A stretch of DNA of 64,000 nt, from positions 1 through 64,000 of the forward strand of contig NZ_QHKS01000035.1 of NCBI RefSeq assembly GCF_003353175.1, given 5' to 3'. Origin of the DNA: Paraburkholderia lacunae. GTDB lineage: Bacteria; Pseudomonadota; Gammaproteobacteria; Burkholderiales; Burkholderiaceae. Both the position numbers and the translations under genes were made by a program. Of this stretch, positions 17,635 to 26,380 are shown one piece after another. The stretch's first letter is position 1. Every line of letters begins with the position of its first letter. The notes below the pieces were generated by a model. The model made no database searches, was not told the DNA's origin, and saw only the letters and a list, made by a program, of their open reading frames with translations.

Positions 17635-18075
17635 GTGACCGGCCGTTTCGTCTACGTTGCCGAAGATGATGAGTACCGTTGCCCAGCGCAACAGCGACTC
17701 ACCTGGCGTTTCACAAACATCGAGCACGGTATGAACTTGCATTGCTACTCGAGTTCGGCTTGTGCTACCTGCGCAATCAGAAAGCAATGCACATCCGGGA
17801 AGCAGGCCCGCCGGATAAAGCGCTGGGAGCATGAGGACGTAGTCGAAGCAATGCAGCAGCGACTCGACCATCATCCAGAGATGATGCGCATACGCCGTCA
17901 GACCGTGGAGCATCCGTTTGGTACGCTCAAGTTCTGGATGGGCGCGACGCACTTCCTGATGAAGACACGCGAGCATGTCAGCACCGAGATGAGTCTGCAT
18001 GTGCTCGCATACAACCTCAAGCGCGTCATGGCGATCTTAGGCACTGCGGAGTTAATGCAAAAGATGAGGGCCTGA
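17635..18075 (+). pseudogene. IS1182-type transposase, C-terminal fragment
   Basis: The frame encodes about 146 residues: FVYVAEDDEYRCPAQQRL, CATCAIRKQCTSGKQARRIKRWEHEDVVEAM, RRQTVEHPFGTLKFWMGATHFLMKTREHVSTEMSLHVLAYNLKRVM. This is the C-terminal third of IS1182-family DDE transposases: a cysteine cluster followed by the catalytic E region (T-V-E-H-P-F-G-T-L-K). The N-terminal part with the first two catalytic aspartates is absent and the frame opens only at a GTG with no ribosome site, so the element is dead. It marks an old insertion event in this accessory stretch. Confidence 0.85.
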
Positions 18076-18622
18076 GGAGAGGCCTTACATCAAACCGGCT
18101 GCACCACGGCGAACCGGAGAGCTTCTGGGCTCGTCGACGAACCTTCGCATTCTGACCGGCCTGAAGGTCCTCCAACCATACAGCGGGCTAAAACAGCCGC
18201 CAATGGCCGTGATCGACGGTGCGAAGTCATCGAGCCACATCGGTTGGCGTTTTTACACAGGCTGGATCCGAAGCTGACCGTCGACGCGTCACACCGGAGA
18301 TGGCAGCTATCAAAAGCAAAGCGGCCGCTACGTAGAATCAGAACAGCGGCTTTACGCCATGCGGCGTCGAGGTGGCCGACCATCGCGACGGTCGCGCCAG
18401 TCGATGCCTCACTTCAGGGGACGAGACCGAGAGGGATACGCGTCGGACCAAGGCGAATTCGTGAATAACGCTTCGTCTCGTTCTCGCGCGATGGCAGCGA
18501 AACTCGCCCGAATGGTGCATCGCGCCTGGAAGTCGTTGGCTGGTCACGGAGCCGGCCTCAAGGGCCAATCTGATTCCCACCAAATGTGACGGGAACCAGA
18601 TTCATAGACACTGCGCACAGGA
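18076..18622. other. probable decayed insertion-sequence end and repeats
   Basis: The ~550 bases after the transposase fragment hold no supported gene. The segment around 18250-18285 (TTTTTACACAGGCTGGATCC and onward) resembles the right-end non-coding part that commonly follows such transposase genes in Burkholderia, by my recollection. From 18300 to 18600 the sequence is a GC-rich mosaic of short inverted GGCCGAC/GTCGGCC-like motifs. No intact terminal inverted repeat pair could be matched by eye. Confidence 0.35.
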
Positions 18623-19846
18623 TCACGGTTGGTTAACGAGTGCCTGAACTAAATTCAGCGCTTGCGCAGAGCCGAGGCCCGTCACATAGTCGTATCCGCC
18701 ACTAGCGTTGCAGATCGCACCGCAGGTGCCGTTGTTGCCAGTCGTCACGTCGTGGTAGTCGCTGCCATACTCCGATAGTCCGGCCGTATAGAGCCGGCTG
18801 TACGTACCGCCGAGGTGTGATTTGCCCGCCGCCGCACGAATCGAATTCGCGATGGCGAACAGTGCTGCCCATTGCGGTGCGCCGGCACTGGTGCCACCGA
18901 CCTGGAACCAGCCTGATTGACCTTGATAGGTGACCGAGTCGTAAACGGCGAATCCCGAATACGGATTGCCGTTGTAGCTCACATCGGGAATGCCACGGTG
19001 GCCCGCATACGGAATGGGCCATGCTGCCTGCCCGGACGGCTCCGGCTCGTAGGCGCTCACCCCGCCACCACTGCCACTCCAGGCGGTTTCACTGACGTAG
19101 TTACCAGACGCGTCGGAGGATAGTGTTGTGCCGCCAACTGACACGACGTACGGCGACGCCGCCGGGTATTCCGCACCATTGCCGCTGTCGCCCGACGATG
19201 CGACGAAGGTAACGCCTGATCTCGCGCTGAAATGGCCGTCGAAGCTCCCTTCCGAACTGAACTCAACGCCGCCGAAGCTCATCGAGACAACGGACGCACC
19301 ATTGTTGACGGCAACGTCGACGGCCTTCATCAAGTCGCTGAAACTGCTCGATGCGGCCTCGACCAGGATGATCTTCGCGTTCGGCGCGATCGCGTGCGCC
19401 CATTCGACATCGAGCGATATTTCAAGCGACCAGCCCGAATCGGTTTTAAGCCTGCCGCTGCTCGCGTAGATCTTCTTGAAGCAGCCGTTCGCGGTGGTAC
19501 AGGCGGGCAGCGAGAAGGTCGAGTTGAATACACCTAGATCCGACTCGATCTTCGGGTCATCGAACGCGTCGACGATCGCGATCACCATGCCGTCGCCCTG
19601 GTTCGCGATAGTGTCGAAGCCGTACGCGTGCCGTATCGACGTGGGCGTCAGTCCAACAACGGATGTGGCGGAGGCATGATGTGCCTTGTCGACGTGAAAA
19701 GGCGGGCGCGCAAAGCCCTCCGGAACACGAGTGCCTTCGACGTACGATGTAGATTGTCCGTCGCCCTGGGCGAGCGCTAAAGTGGACGCGAAGGCCGGCA
19801 GGCACACAGTCGTTATCAACATCGACGACAACAAACGGTTCTTCAT
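18623..19846 (-). CDS. exported S53 (sedolisin) serine-carboxyl peptidase
   Basis: The 407-residue product has a signal peptide (MKNRLLSSMLITTVCLPAFA, cleavage near LALAQ) and all sedolisin active-site elements: WSLEISLDVEWAHAIAPNAK gives the Glu and the Asp four residues later, VASSGDSGNG the oxyanion-hole Asp, and VGGTSAGAPQWAALFA the nucleophilic Ser. The C-terminal calcium site is seen in YHDVTTGNNG and GGYDYVTGLGS. Only about 40 residues lie between the signal peptide and the catalytic-domain start (LTPTSIRHAYGF), whereas classical sedolisins have a pro-domain of 150 residues or more. The ATG follows GAGGAG. It should act outside the cytoplasm at acidic pH. Confidence 0.92.
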   Translation of the reverse strand: MKNRLLSSMLITTVCLPAFASTLALAQGDGQSTSYVEGTRVPEGFARPPFHVDKAHHASATSVVGLTPTSIRHAYGFDTIANQGDGMVIAIVDAFDDPKIESDLGVFNSTFSLPACTTANGCFKKIYASSGRLKTDSGWSLEISLDVEWAHAIAPNAKIILVEAASSSFSDLMKAVDVAVNNGASVVSMSFGGVEFSSEGSFDGHFSARSGVTFVASSGDSGNGAEYPAASPYVVSVGGTTLSSDASGNYVSETAWSGSGGGVSAYEPEPSGQAAWPIPYAGHRGIPDVSYNGNPYSGFAVYDSVTYQGQSGWFQVGGTSAGAPQWAALFAIANSIRAAAGKSHLGGTYSRLYTAGLSEYGSDYHDVTTGNNGTCGAICNASGGYDYVTGLGSAQALNLVQALVNQP

Positions 19847-20306
19847 CCGATGATCTCCTCGCTAATCACGTCGACAACCCGGCACCAACTGGTATAACGG
19901 CTTTTTGTCGCTCAAACTTTAGGCCGACCACCTGAGGGCGGCGGCGGTGAGAACGGGCTTGCCATCAGCCGCCGCATTCACAGAAGTCGCAAAGTTGTCA
20001 CCGTCCTCGCGCAGTCCCTTGTGGTGTCGATCCTCCTGCGATCGAATCCGTGCAGTGGCGATATTACCGGTAACGGTGCGCTCGAGAGTGTGTGATAGCG
20101 CGCACTTCGCGCCCGTGCTCGTCCCGCCTTGACTCGACTGACGTGGCATGCAGAGGCACTTTTTGTCAGGCGGAGCGGACGTTCGAACGTCCGCGTTCGT
20201 GTCCAGGCGAACGTCTCAAACTGGCCCGATTTGCGCCGAAGTGATCCCTTGGAATCGTTACAATGGTCCAGATGAATCACCCCCTCAACTGCATCGAGTG
20301 CGAGAC
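19847..20306. promoter_or_regulatory. divergent promoter region with an 18-base perfect palindrome
   Basis: This region separates the minus-strand peptidase gene and the plus-strand oxygenase-like gene. CGGACGTTCGAACGTCCG at 20176-20193 is a perfect palindrome, the size of a dimeric repressor operator, and GCGTTCG/GCGAACG repeats follow within 20 bases. No regulator gene is adjacent. Other short frames here are not supported as genes. Confidence 0.45.
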
Positions 20307-21011
20307 ATGCTGACCTCCTATTTCTGGAGTGGCGACGCCATCCGCAGTCGACGCGTGAGCGACATCGTGCTATCAGGCACGGTCGACGTGCCTGTGCCCC
20401 CTGCTCGTCTGCTTGCAGATTGGGAAAGGGAGACATCGTCGCGCCTGGCCCTGGAGCCCGGGGACGTCGAGGTAATGCCTTTGGCGCGAGCACGGGCGCG
20501 CTGGCCGGACTACACGCGCTGCGTGCAGGCAATGTCCGATTGGACCTGCGCGCTTGGACTGCACGCGGTGCTTGCCTCCAGTGACGTCGCTCTCATGGCC
20601 TGCCGCGGCGCGAAGTACCACCATGACGGCGCGCAATATGGTGGTGCGGCCTTCTGCAATCTCTTCCTTAGCGAGGACAGAGGTCTGGACTTGCATTTTC
20701 CCTCTTTGGGCCATCGCATTCCTCTGACCTGGGGAACGGCTGTGATATTCGATACGGGCCAGCCTCATGGCGTAATTCAGCGCAGCAGCAGCGGTTTTAA
20801 TGTGGCCGACTTCGCGCCGGACCAGGATTACATCCAGATATTCCTGACCTGGGAGCTTCCCATCGAAGATGCCCATGTCGGACATGCACTTAAGGTTGCC
20901 TTCGACGTCGCCCCTTCGACCTCGTTTCAGCTGAATGAAGAGCAAGTCAGGCTCAACGGCGAACAGGCCATTGTTTGCCCAGACTCTGGTCGTTGGTGCC
21001 GGGTTGGCTAA
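20307..21011 (+). CDS. hypothetical protein with Fe(II)/2-oxoglutarate oxygenase-like features
   Basis: The 234-residue product is not one I recognise by name. A core with KYHHDGAQYGGAAFCNLFLS, DLHFPSLGHRIPLTWGTAVI and FDTGQPHGVIQRSS fits a double-stranded beta-helix oxygenase: HHD supplies a possible H-x-D iron motif, the strands G-L-D-L-H-F-P and W-G-T-A-V-I-F follow, and the His in GQPHGVI is the likely third ligand with an Arg four residues later. I prefer the ATG at 20307, weakly preceded by GAGA; the frame is open to 20148 with no better start. A perfect hairpin follows the stop. Function unknown; hydroxylation of a small molecule or peptide is only a guess. Confidence 0.5.
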   Translation: MLTSYFWSGDAIRSRRVSDIVLSGTVDVPVPPARLLADWERETSSRLALEPGDVEVMPLARARARWPDYTRCVQAMSDWTCALGLHAVLASSDVALMACRGAKYHHDGAQYGGAAFCNLFLSEDRGLDLHFPSLGHRIPLTWGTAVIFDTGQPHGVIQRSSSGFNVADFAPDQDYIQIFLTWELPIEDAHVGHALKVAFDVAPSTSFQLNEEQVRLNGEQAIVCPDSGRWCRVG

Positions 21012-21017
21012 TCGTCA

Positions 21018-21039
21018 GGGCAACACCGCGGTGTTGCCC
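21018..21039 (+). terminator. 22-base perfect hairpin after the oxygenase-like gene
   Basis: GGGCAACACCG is followed directly by its reverse complement CGGTGTTGCCC, seven bases after the stop codon. The position is right for a terminator, but only C residues and no U-run follow it, so it may act as a transcript end-stabiliser instead. Confidence 0.55.
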
Positions 21040-21247
21040 CCGAAAGGGCGGACAGGCTCGTGCTCAGCGCGATCGGCGAAAGTCGACCCTCAAGAGATAT
21101 ACAGAATTCCCGAAAGCGGCCATTCAACCGAACCAAGCGTTTGCTTCGATGTGCGATGTCAGTAATCAAGGTTGGCTGAATCAGCTTCATTAGAGTTCGT
21201 TGGCATCTTGACCTGCAAACCATGCAACTTGCTTTTCAGACGCCCTC

Positions 21248-21385
21248 TTACAAATTCAGATATTTGCCGAAATATTTTTTCACTGCGGCTTCGTTGTATT
21301 TGTCCTCTCCGCGCCAGTGCTCCATGAAATGCCAGTCATGCCTTCCTCGCGATGGTCTGCCATAAGACGACGGTTGCAGGATACC
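21248..21385 (-). pseudogene. possible 3' end of a lost minus-strand gene
   Basis: A minus-strand frame of about 45 codons ends at the TAA at 21248-21250 and reads ...GRHDWHFMEHWRGEDKYNEA then AVKKYFGKYLNL. The composition (aromatic and charged residues, Lys-rich end) is protein-like and unlike random frames nearby, and the local GC is lower. It has no start codon or ribosome site and is cut by a stop at 21386, so it would be a C-terminal stub. I do not recognise the family. Confidence 0.2.
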
Positions 21386-21723
21386 TCAAGCACGATCCGC
21401 GTATATTCGCGTGGATCTGCGCCGAGATAGGTGTCTCCTCTGCTGACGTTGTGATGGTTGGAGATACGTTCTCTACTGATTACGTCGGCGCGACGTCGTT
21501 TGGCATGCTTGCGTTTCATCTTGATAGGGTTGGGGTCTCGAGACTCACCGCGGAGATTCTCAGACGGCCGTCGATGCATCCATTGCGAAGATGGGCTCCG
21601 CCCGAGGTGACTGCCTTATACGGATATCCTTACTTGCATTTCTGGGATGGCTCATCGAATAGTGCCTTCAGCGGTCGGCGTTTGCAGCCGTATACCAGTA
21701 GTGAGGTAGTGAGCGAACTCTGA
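21352..21723 (+). pseudogene. HAD-family hydrolase, C-terminal fragment
   Basis: The frame contains KHDPRIFAWICAEIGVSSAD, VVMVGDTFSTDYVGATSFGM and LAFHLDR. This is the conserved end of HAD-IA phosphatases: the lysine of motif III followed by P-x-I-F, and the motif IV G-D-x-x-x-x-D that binds magnesium. The nucleophile motif D-x-D and the cap domain are absent, and what precedes the fragment is the end of an unrelated minus-strand frame. The last ~50 residues also do not look like the family. I read it as a gene remnant. Confidence 0.6.
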
Positions 21724-21776
21724 TAGTCCGTATTGTCAGCGGGTATTTTTCCCTTTAGTTATTGAAGAAAGCGACT

Positions 21777-23357
21777 ATGCCGACGTTTATTTCCAACCTG
21801 CCCATCGCCAAGCGACTGGGGGCGGGCTTTGTTCTGGTGTTGATCATGTCGATGATCAGCATCGTCATAGGGCTTGCGCGCCTGTCCTCTGTGGCGCAGG
21901 CAACCCGCGATCTGGTTGCCAATCCAATCCAGACCGAGCGGCTTGTCAACGACTGGTCGCGCAATATCAATACCGCAGTCACCCGCACGACCGCGATTGC
22001 CAAGAGCGCTGACCCTGGCCTTGCCAGTTACTTTGTGGAAGAAGCAACAGCTTCGTCCAAGGTGTCGGGAGCGTTGCAAAAGTCGATAGAAGCTTTGATG
22101 ACCACCGACGAGGAAAAAACCTTGTTTGCCGCAATTGGTGAACAGCGCAAAATTTTTATCTCTACCCGCGACCAGATCTATGCACTGAAAAAGTCGGGCA
22201 AAGCCGAGGAGGCGAACCAGTTGCTGGAGCAACAGTTCATACCCGCTTCCAGGCTCTTTGTGGCGAAAGTTGACGCTTTAGTGAAGCACCAGCGCGAAGA
22301 AATTGACAGGGTGGCCACGCAGATCGAGGCCAACTACGAATTCAGCCGCACGCTGATGATCGCTCTTGGAGTGGTCAGCCTGTTGCTGAGCATGGTGTTT
22401 GCGTGGCTGATCTCCGGCAGCATCACCAGGCCGCTGGTAAAAGCCACCGGGGTGGCCCGCCAGGTCGCCGAGGGCGATTTGACCGCCCGTATCGATAACC
22501 ACAGCACCGACGAAGTCGGCCAGTTGCTCAACAGCCTGAGAGACATGCAAACCAGCCTCGTGCGCGTTGTCTCCAACGTCCGTTCCGGCTCGGAAAACGT
22601 GGCCACCGCCAGTGCCGAAATCGCCCAGGGCAACGACGACCTCAGCTCCCGTACCGAAAGCCAGGCCAGCGCCCTGGAGGAAACCGCCGCCTCCATGGAA
22701 GAGCTCAGCTCCACCGTGCGCCAGAACGCCGAGAATGCCCGCCAGGCGAACCAGTTGGCCATGAACACATCTGACGTCGCCGTCCAGTGTGGCGAAGTCG
22801 TCAATCAGGTCGTGGAAACCATGAAAGGTATCAACGACAGCTCCAGGAAAATCGCCGACATCATTGGCGTCATCGACGGCATCGCCTTCCAGACCAACAT
22901 CCTCGCCTTGAACGCCGCGGTGGAATCAGCCCGTGCCGGTGAACAGGGCCGCGGCTTCGCGGTAGTGGCCAACGAAGTGCGCAGTCTGGCCGCACGTTCC
23001 GCCGACGCGGCCAAGGAAATCAAAAAGCTCATCAGCGCCAGCGTGGAACGCGTAGCTCAGGGTTCGGCCCAGGTCGAGCAGGCCGGCCTCACCATGACCG
23101 AAGTCGTCCGGTCCATCCACCGCGTCACCGACACCATGGGTGAGATCAGTGCCGCCAGCAACGAACAATCCCTGGGCGTGGCCCAGGTCGGCGAGGCGGT
23201 CACCCAGATGGACGAGGCCACCCAGCAAAACGCCGCTCTGGTGGAAGAAATGACCGCCGCGGCCAACAGCCTGCGCAGCCAGTCCCACGAACTGGTACAA
23301 GTCGTCTCGATCTTCAAGCTCGACGGCAGCGCACGTCTTGCCACGTCGCTGGGTTGA
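21777..23357 (+). CDS. methyl-accepting chemotaxis protein (4-helix-bundle sensor, Tar/Tsr-like topology)
   Basis: The 526-residue product has a first transmembrane helix near residues 8-33 (GAGFVLVLIMSMISIVIGLA), a periplasmic ~150-residue all-helical sensor of the 4HB_MCP type, a second transmembrane helix (TLMIALGVVSLLLSMVFAWL), a HAMP domain (SITRPLVKATGVARQVAEGD onwards) and a signalling hairpin whose tip reads IDGIAFQTNILALNAAVESA RAGEQGRGFAVVANEVRSLA. Methylation-region glutamines and glutamates flank it. There is no NWETF-like C-terminal tether. The ATG at 21777 is preceded by GAAGAA; a TTG five codons earlier is an alternative. Ligand unknown. Codon usage is less GC3-biased in the N-terminal third, which may reflect a different origin. 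Confidence 0.92.
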   Translation: MPTFISNLPIAKRLGAGFVLVLIMSMISIVIGLARLSSVAQATRDLVANPIQTERLVNDWSRNINTAVTRTTAIAKSADPGLASYFVEEATASSKVSGALQKSIEALMTTDEEKTLFAAIGEQRKIFISTRDQIYALKKSGKAEEANQLLEQQFIPASRLFVAKVDALVKHQREEIDRVATQIEANYEFSRTLMIALGVVSLLLSMVFAWLISGSITRPLVKATGVARQVAEGDLTARIDNHSTDEVGQLLNSLRDMQTSLVRVVSNVRSGSENVATASAEIAQGNDDLSSRTESQASALEETAASMEELSSTVRQNAENARQANQLAMNTSDVAVQCGEVVNQVVETMKGINDSSRKIADIIGVIDGIAFQTNILALNAAVESARAGEQGRGFAVVANEVRSLAARSADAAKEIKKLISASVERVAQGSAQVEQAGLTMTEVVRSIHRVTDTMGEISAASNEQSLGVAQVGEAVTQMDEATQQNAALVEEMTAAANSLRSQSHELVQVVSIFKLDGSARLATSLG

Positions 23358-23716
23358 GGGAGATCGACGCATCCTTCTGGAGCTGCCGGAGAATCGCGCG
23401 ATCGACACGGTTGGTCAGGGTGCGTGAGTGGTGTGGGTCCAGTTGATTCGTGCGTTCTTTTATTGTGCAAATTGGCATCTACACAAAATTTTTAGACATC
23501 AATGTCTTGATGATATTTCGTAAAGTAAGTATTGGATATTTTCTTCGCAATCTGATTTCGCATCAAACTCTTTACACTTTGAATCAGAACTGCAACGGCT
23601 GATCCATTCGGTCGGCTTCACGAAGCGATGAACGCGAGTCTGCTGATCCGCCTATTGTTGATCGCCTCTAGCTTGTCAGGTGTTTTGAAGGGACGTTGAC
23701 CTTTCCGGAGGATGCA
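23358..23716. promoter_or_regulatory. AT-rich intergenic region with a palindromic element
   Basis: The stretch 23455-23600 is markedly AT-rich compared with the rest of the window. It contains AGACATCAATGTCT (23494-23507), a two-fold symmetric sequence, overlapping CATCAATGTCTTGATG (23497-23512), also symmetric, so two alternative hairpins share bases. It probably forms the promoter and operator of the small hypothetical gene that follows, or a silencer-bound AT-rich patch. Confidence 0.4.
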
Positions 23717-24190
23717 ATGGGTAGCCTGGATTCACACGATATGTCGAGCGCGGATTGGGACTGGATACTGCGGGCATCGGAATTCACGCAACTGTGCATC
23801 GTCGTCGACTGGAGCATTCCGACTTCGGTTGCACGCGCGCTGGCGCAGCGTTTCGCCGCCGTGTCCCAAGTCTCGATGCTGCGAATTCCGGAGCCGGTAT
23901 CTCTGCATCGAGAATGGATCGAATCCAGCGAACGCGAGACATTCTCCGGGACTATGGCGACGGGGGATGCCGCAACATCGATGCGACAGTTATCCCGGGC
24001 CGTACAGCTGTTGCTGTGGTCCAGTGTGCCGGAAGAGCTGGATTGGTTCGGCGGTGTTCATGGGCAGCCCGTCTTGCACATGCGCTATCGAATCGATGCG
24101 GACGAGGCGTCGGCAGTTCGGCTCGGAATCGAGCGAGTCTTTGCTGTTCTCCGCGCAGTCGTCCTGCGCAACGTGGCGACCGGTTATTGA
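23717..24190 (+). CDS. hypothetical protein, 157 residues
   Basis: The ATG at 23717 follows GGAGG with good spacing. The product (MGSLDSHDMSSADWDWILRA..., MLRIPEPVSLHREWIESSER, MRQLSRAVQLLLWSSVPEELDW, HMRYRIDADEASAVRLGIERVF) is soluble, mixed alpha/beta and without signal peptide. I do not recognise a family. Codon usage is consistent with a real gene. It is followed by remains of a peptidase gene, so it may be an orphan in an eroding region. Confidence 0.6.
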   Translation: MGSLDSHDMSSADWDWILRASEFTQLCIVVDWSIPTSVARALAQRFAAVSQVSMLRIPEPVSLHREWIESSERETFSGTMATGDAATSMRQLSRAVQLLLWSSVPEELDWFGGVHGQPVLHMRYRIDADEASAVRLGIERVFAVLRAVVLRNVATGY

Positions 24191-24239
24191 CCGAATCGGG
24201 TGTATGGGCAGCAGGTTCACTGCCAAGCCCTGACTGCTC

Positions 24240-24626
24240 CGCCCGAAGCGTTCTCGAGTTCCTCGACGGGCATCGTGCTGAATGTTTCGAGCGCGCCTGA
24301 CAGGAACCTGCCGCGCAGCGATTGCAACTGGACACTGCGCAGTTGCATGGCCGTGGGTCAACTGGGCGCTCGATTCAATTCAAGCTACGACCGGCAAGAA
24401 GGTGGACCTGCTACCTAACCTCGGCGGCTCAATACCCAACAGCGCGTTTGCCGATGTCCTCGGCTTACCGACGCTCTGGATTCCCCATTCGTACGGCGCT
24501 TGCTGCCAGCACGCCCCCAATGGACACCTGCTCGGCAGCATTGCCCGTGAGGCTCTGCAAATTATGGCTGGCTTGTTTTGGGACCTCGGCGAGGACGGTG
24601 CCGACATTCTTGCCCGGAGGCCATGA
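24240..24626 (+). pseudogene. M20-family metallopeptidase, frameshifted C-terminal remnant
   Basis: The frame ending at 24626 contains PWVNWALDSIQATTGKKVDL, LPNLGGSIPNSAFADVLGLP, TLWIPHSYGACCQHAPNGHL and LGSIAREALQIMAGLFWDLG. This is the end of an M20 (ArgE/DapE/CPG2-type) dipeptidase: the PNLGGSxPN and PHSYxxCxQHAPNE-like motifs include a late metal-site histidine. A small upstream piece, SVLEFLDGHR, continues in a different frame, so at least one frameshift is present, and the N-terminal zinc site is gone. It lies just before the transporter gene, which may once have been its partner. Confidence 0.65.
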
Positions 24627-24701
24627 CAGTAAAGGATTGACGGACTGGTCTGAACTTGCGCCGTCGAACGGGCAAATCGATTTCTCTTTATGGAGCATGT
24701 C

Positions 24702-25991
24702 ATGGATACACCCGCAAGCGTGAGCACCAGCCTTCTTTCTCAACCGACGAAGACCAGGTTCTATCTAACCATATTCGCTGCGACTATCGGAAACGCTTTG
24801 GAATGGTTTGATATCCTGATTTATGGATTCTTTGCAACGACAATTGCGAAGACGTTCTTTCCGGCATCCAGTCCCGCGCTATCGCTGCTGGTAACGCTTG
24901 GCACTTTCGGCATTTCCTATCTTGTTCGACCCATTGGTGCTCTGGCACTTGGCTCCTACGCCGACCGGCACGGCCGGAAAGCGTCGATGCTGGTATCGAT
25001 CATGATGATGATGGTCGGCACACTCGTGATCGCCGTCATGCCGGGATACGCATCGATCGGCGTGGTTGCACCTATCGCCGTGCTGGTTGCCCGGTTGCTG
25101 CAGGGTTTTTCCGCGGGAGGCGAGTTTGGAAGTACGACCGCGTTTCTGGTTGAGCAGGCGCCGCACAGAAGCGGCTTTATGGCGAGCTTCCAGTTCGCGA
25201 GCCAGGGACTCAGCTATCTGCTGGCCGCAGGGTTCGGCGCGGTGCTGACCAGCACCCTGGATACGGCATCCATGGAATCATGGGGCTGGCGCGTTCCGTT
25301 TCTCTTTGGAATTCTGATCGGGCCAATCGGACTGTACCTTCGCAAACAGATGAAGGAAGAGCGTACCCCGGACAATTCGCCTATCGCGCGTACGCCTGTC
25401 AGAACTGTTCTAGCGCAACAGAAGCTGCGCATGCTGCTCTCGATCGGCGTGTTGGCCGTGTCGACTGGCACGAGCTACGTGATTCTTTATATTCCGACCT
25501 ATGCGGTCAAGCAACTCCATATGCCGGCGACCTTCGGATTCACCGCGACTGTGTTGACGGGTGCGATTCTGATGCTCGTACCGCCGTTCGTCGGCCTCCT
25601 CTCGGATCGGGTGGGCCGAATTCGCTTGATGGCGGCCTCTGGCGTGATCTTCACGTTGTCGATCTACCCGGTGTTCGACGCATTGATCCGTCATCCGAAC
25701 CTGGGCGCGTTAATGGCAATGATGGCGTGGATCGGTCTGCTGAAAGCCGTGTATTTTGGCGCGCTGCCCGCGTTGATGGCAGATGCCTTTCCGAAAGCAA
25801 CACGCGCTACCGGCATGGCAGTCAGTTACAACATTGGTGTGACAGTCTTCGGCGGGTTCGCGCCGTTGATAGTCGATTCTCTAATTCAACTCACCGGCAA
25901 CAAGCTTTCACCTGCCTTGTACCCGGCATTTCTCGGCGCACTGAGTCTTGCGGCCTTGTGGAAATGCAAAACCGCTTTGCGGTTGCGCTGA
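24702..25991 (+). CDS. MFS transporter, metabolite:H+ symporter (MHS) family
   Basis: The 429-residue product has twelve hydrophobic segments. It begins with ATIGNALEWFDILIYGFFAT, the signature of MHS-family symporters (citrate, alpha-ketoglutarate, proline/betaine and shikimate carriers). GSYADRHGRKASMLVS between helices 2 and 3 is the MFS D-R-x-G-R-K motif, and LLQGFSAGGEFGSTTAFLVE in helix 4-5 is the second signature. GLLSDRVGRIRLM is the repeat of the loop motif in the second half. Start 24702 is chosen for GGAG six bases upstream over the ATG at 24690. The substrate is probably an organic acid or amino-acid-like compound; the peptidase remnant upstream suggests peptide or acyl-amino-acid catabolism. 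Confidence 0.9.
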   Translation: MDTPASVSTSLLSQPTKTRFYLTIFAATIGNALEWFDILIYGFFATTIAKTFFPASSPALSLLVTLGTFGISYLVRPIGALALGSYADRHGRKASMLVSIMMMMVGTLVIAVMPGYASIGVVAPIAVLVARLLQGFSAGGEFGSTTAFLVEQAPHRSGFMASFQFASQGLSYLLAAGFGAVLTSTLDTASMESWGWRVPFLFGILIGPIGLYLRKQMKEERTPDNSPIARTPVRTVLAQQKLRMLLSIGVLAVSTGTSYVILYIPTYAVKQLHMPATFGFTATVLTGAILMLVPPFVGLLSDRVGRIRLMAASGVIFTLSIYPVFDALIRHPNLGALMAMMAWIGLLKAVYFGALPALMADAFPKATRATGMAVSYNIGVTVFGGFAPLIVDSLIQLTGNKLSPALYPAFLGALSLAALWKCKTALRLR

Positions 25992-26169
25992 GTCCGACAT
26001 CCTGCGAATTGACTTGCATCCTCGGAACATGCCCTCCTCAAAACAACGTCAGAGTGCCGCCGTTATTCCGGGATCTGATGGGCCCCGGGGCCGAACTCAT
26101 CAACCAGTGCCGCGCAGCCCGCGAAAAATCGTGACGCGCCTTCAATCGGCGCGCTGCCGAACGCGTGGC

Positions 26170-26258
26170 ATTTCGTAGAGACAACTCAAACCCGCGCACC
26201 ACAGCGTCCCGAAACTACGAATTGCCGCACCGCAGACACCATGCCCCGTCAATACAAT
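26170..26258 (+). promoter_or_regulatory. T3SS promoter box upstream of sctQ
   Basis: ATTTCGTAG (26170-26178) and its inverted counterpart CTACGAATT (26215-26223) are 36 bases apart. A -10-like TACAAT (26253-26258) begins 38 bases after the first C of CTACGA and is followed by CG. No -35 hexamer is visible, so an activator is expected. The same arrangement occurs before the giant gene and before sctV. The inferred transcript starts near 26265, about 115 bases before sctQ. Confidence 0.7.
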
Positions 26259-26380
26259 CGACTGTCGAACCTGCTGATCCGCTCCTGACCATCCGTTCTC
26301 CTTCCGCCGGCTTGCGCGATGAACAACTCGATCCTGCCGCGCGCGCGCGGTCTTTCCGCTGAGCCGACGACCCCGCCTGA

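Noticed and set aside
26160..26260. hrp_II box (TTCG-N16-TTCG) or PIP box (TTCGC-N15-TTCGC) upstream of sctQ
   Set aside because: The TTCG at 26172 has no second TTCG at the required spacing; the wide inverted TTTCGTAG/CTACGA arrangement fits all three promoters instead.
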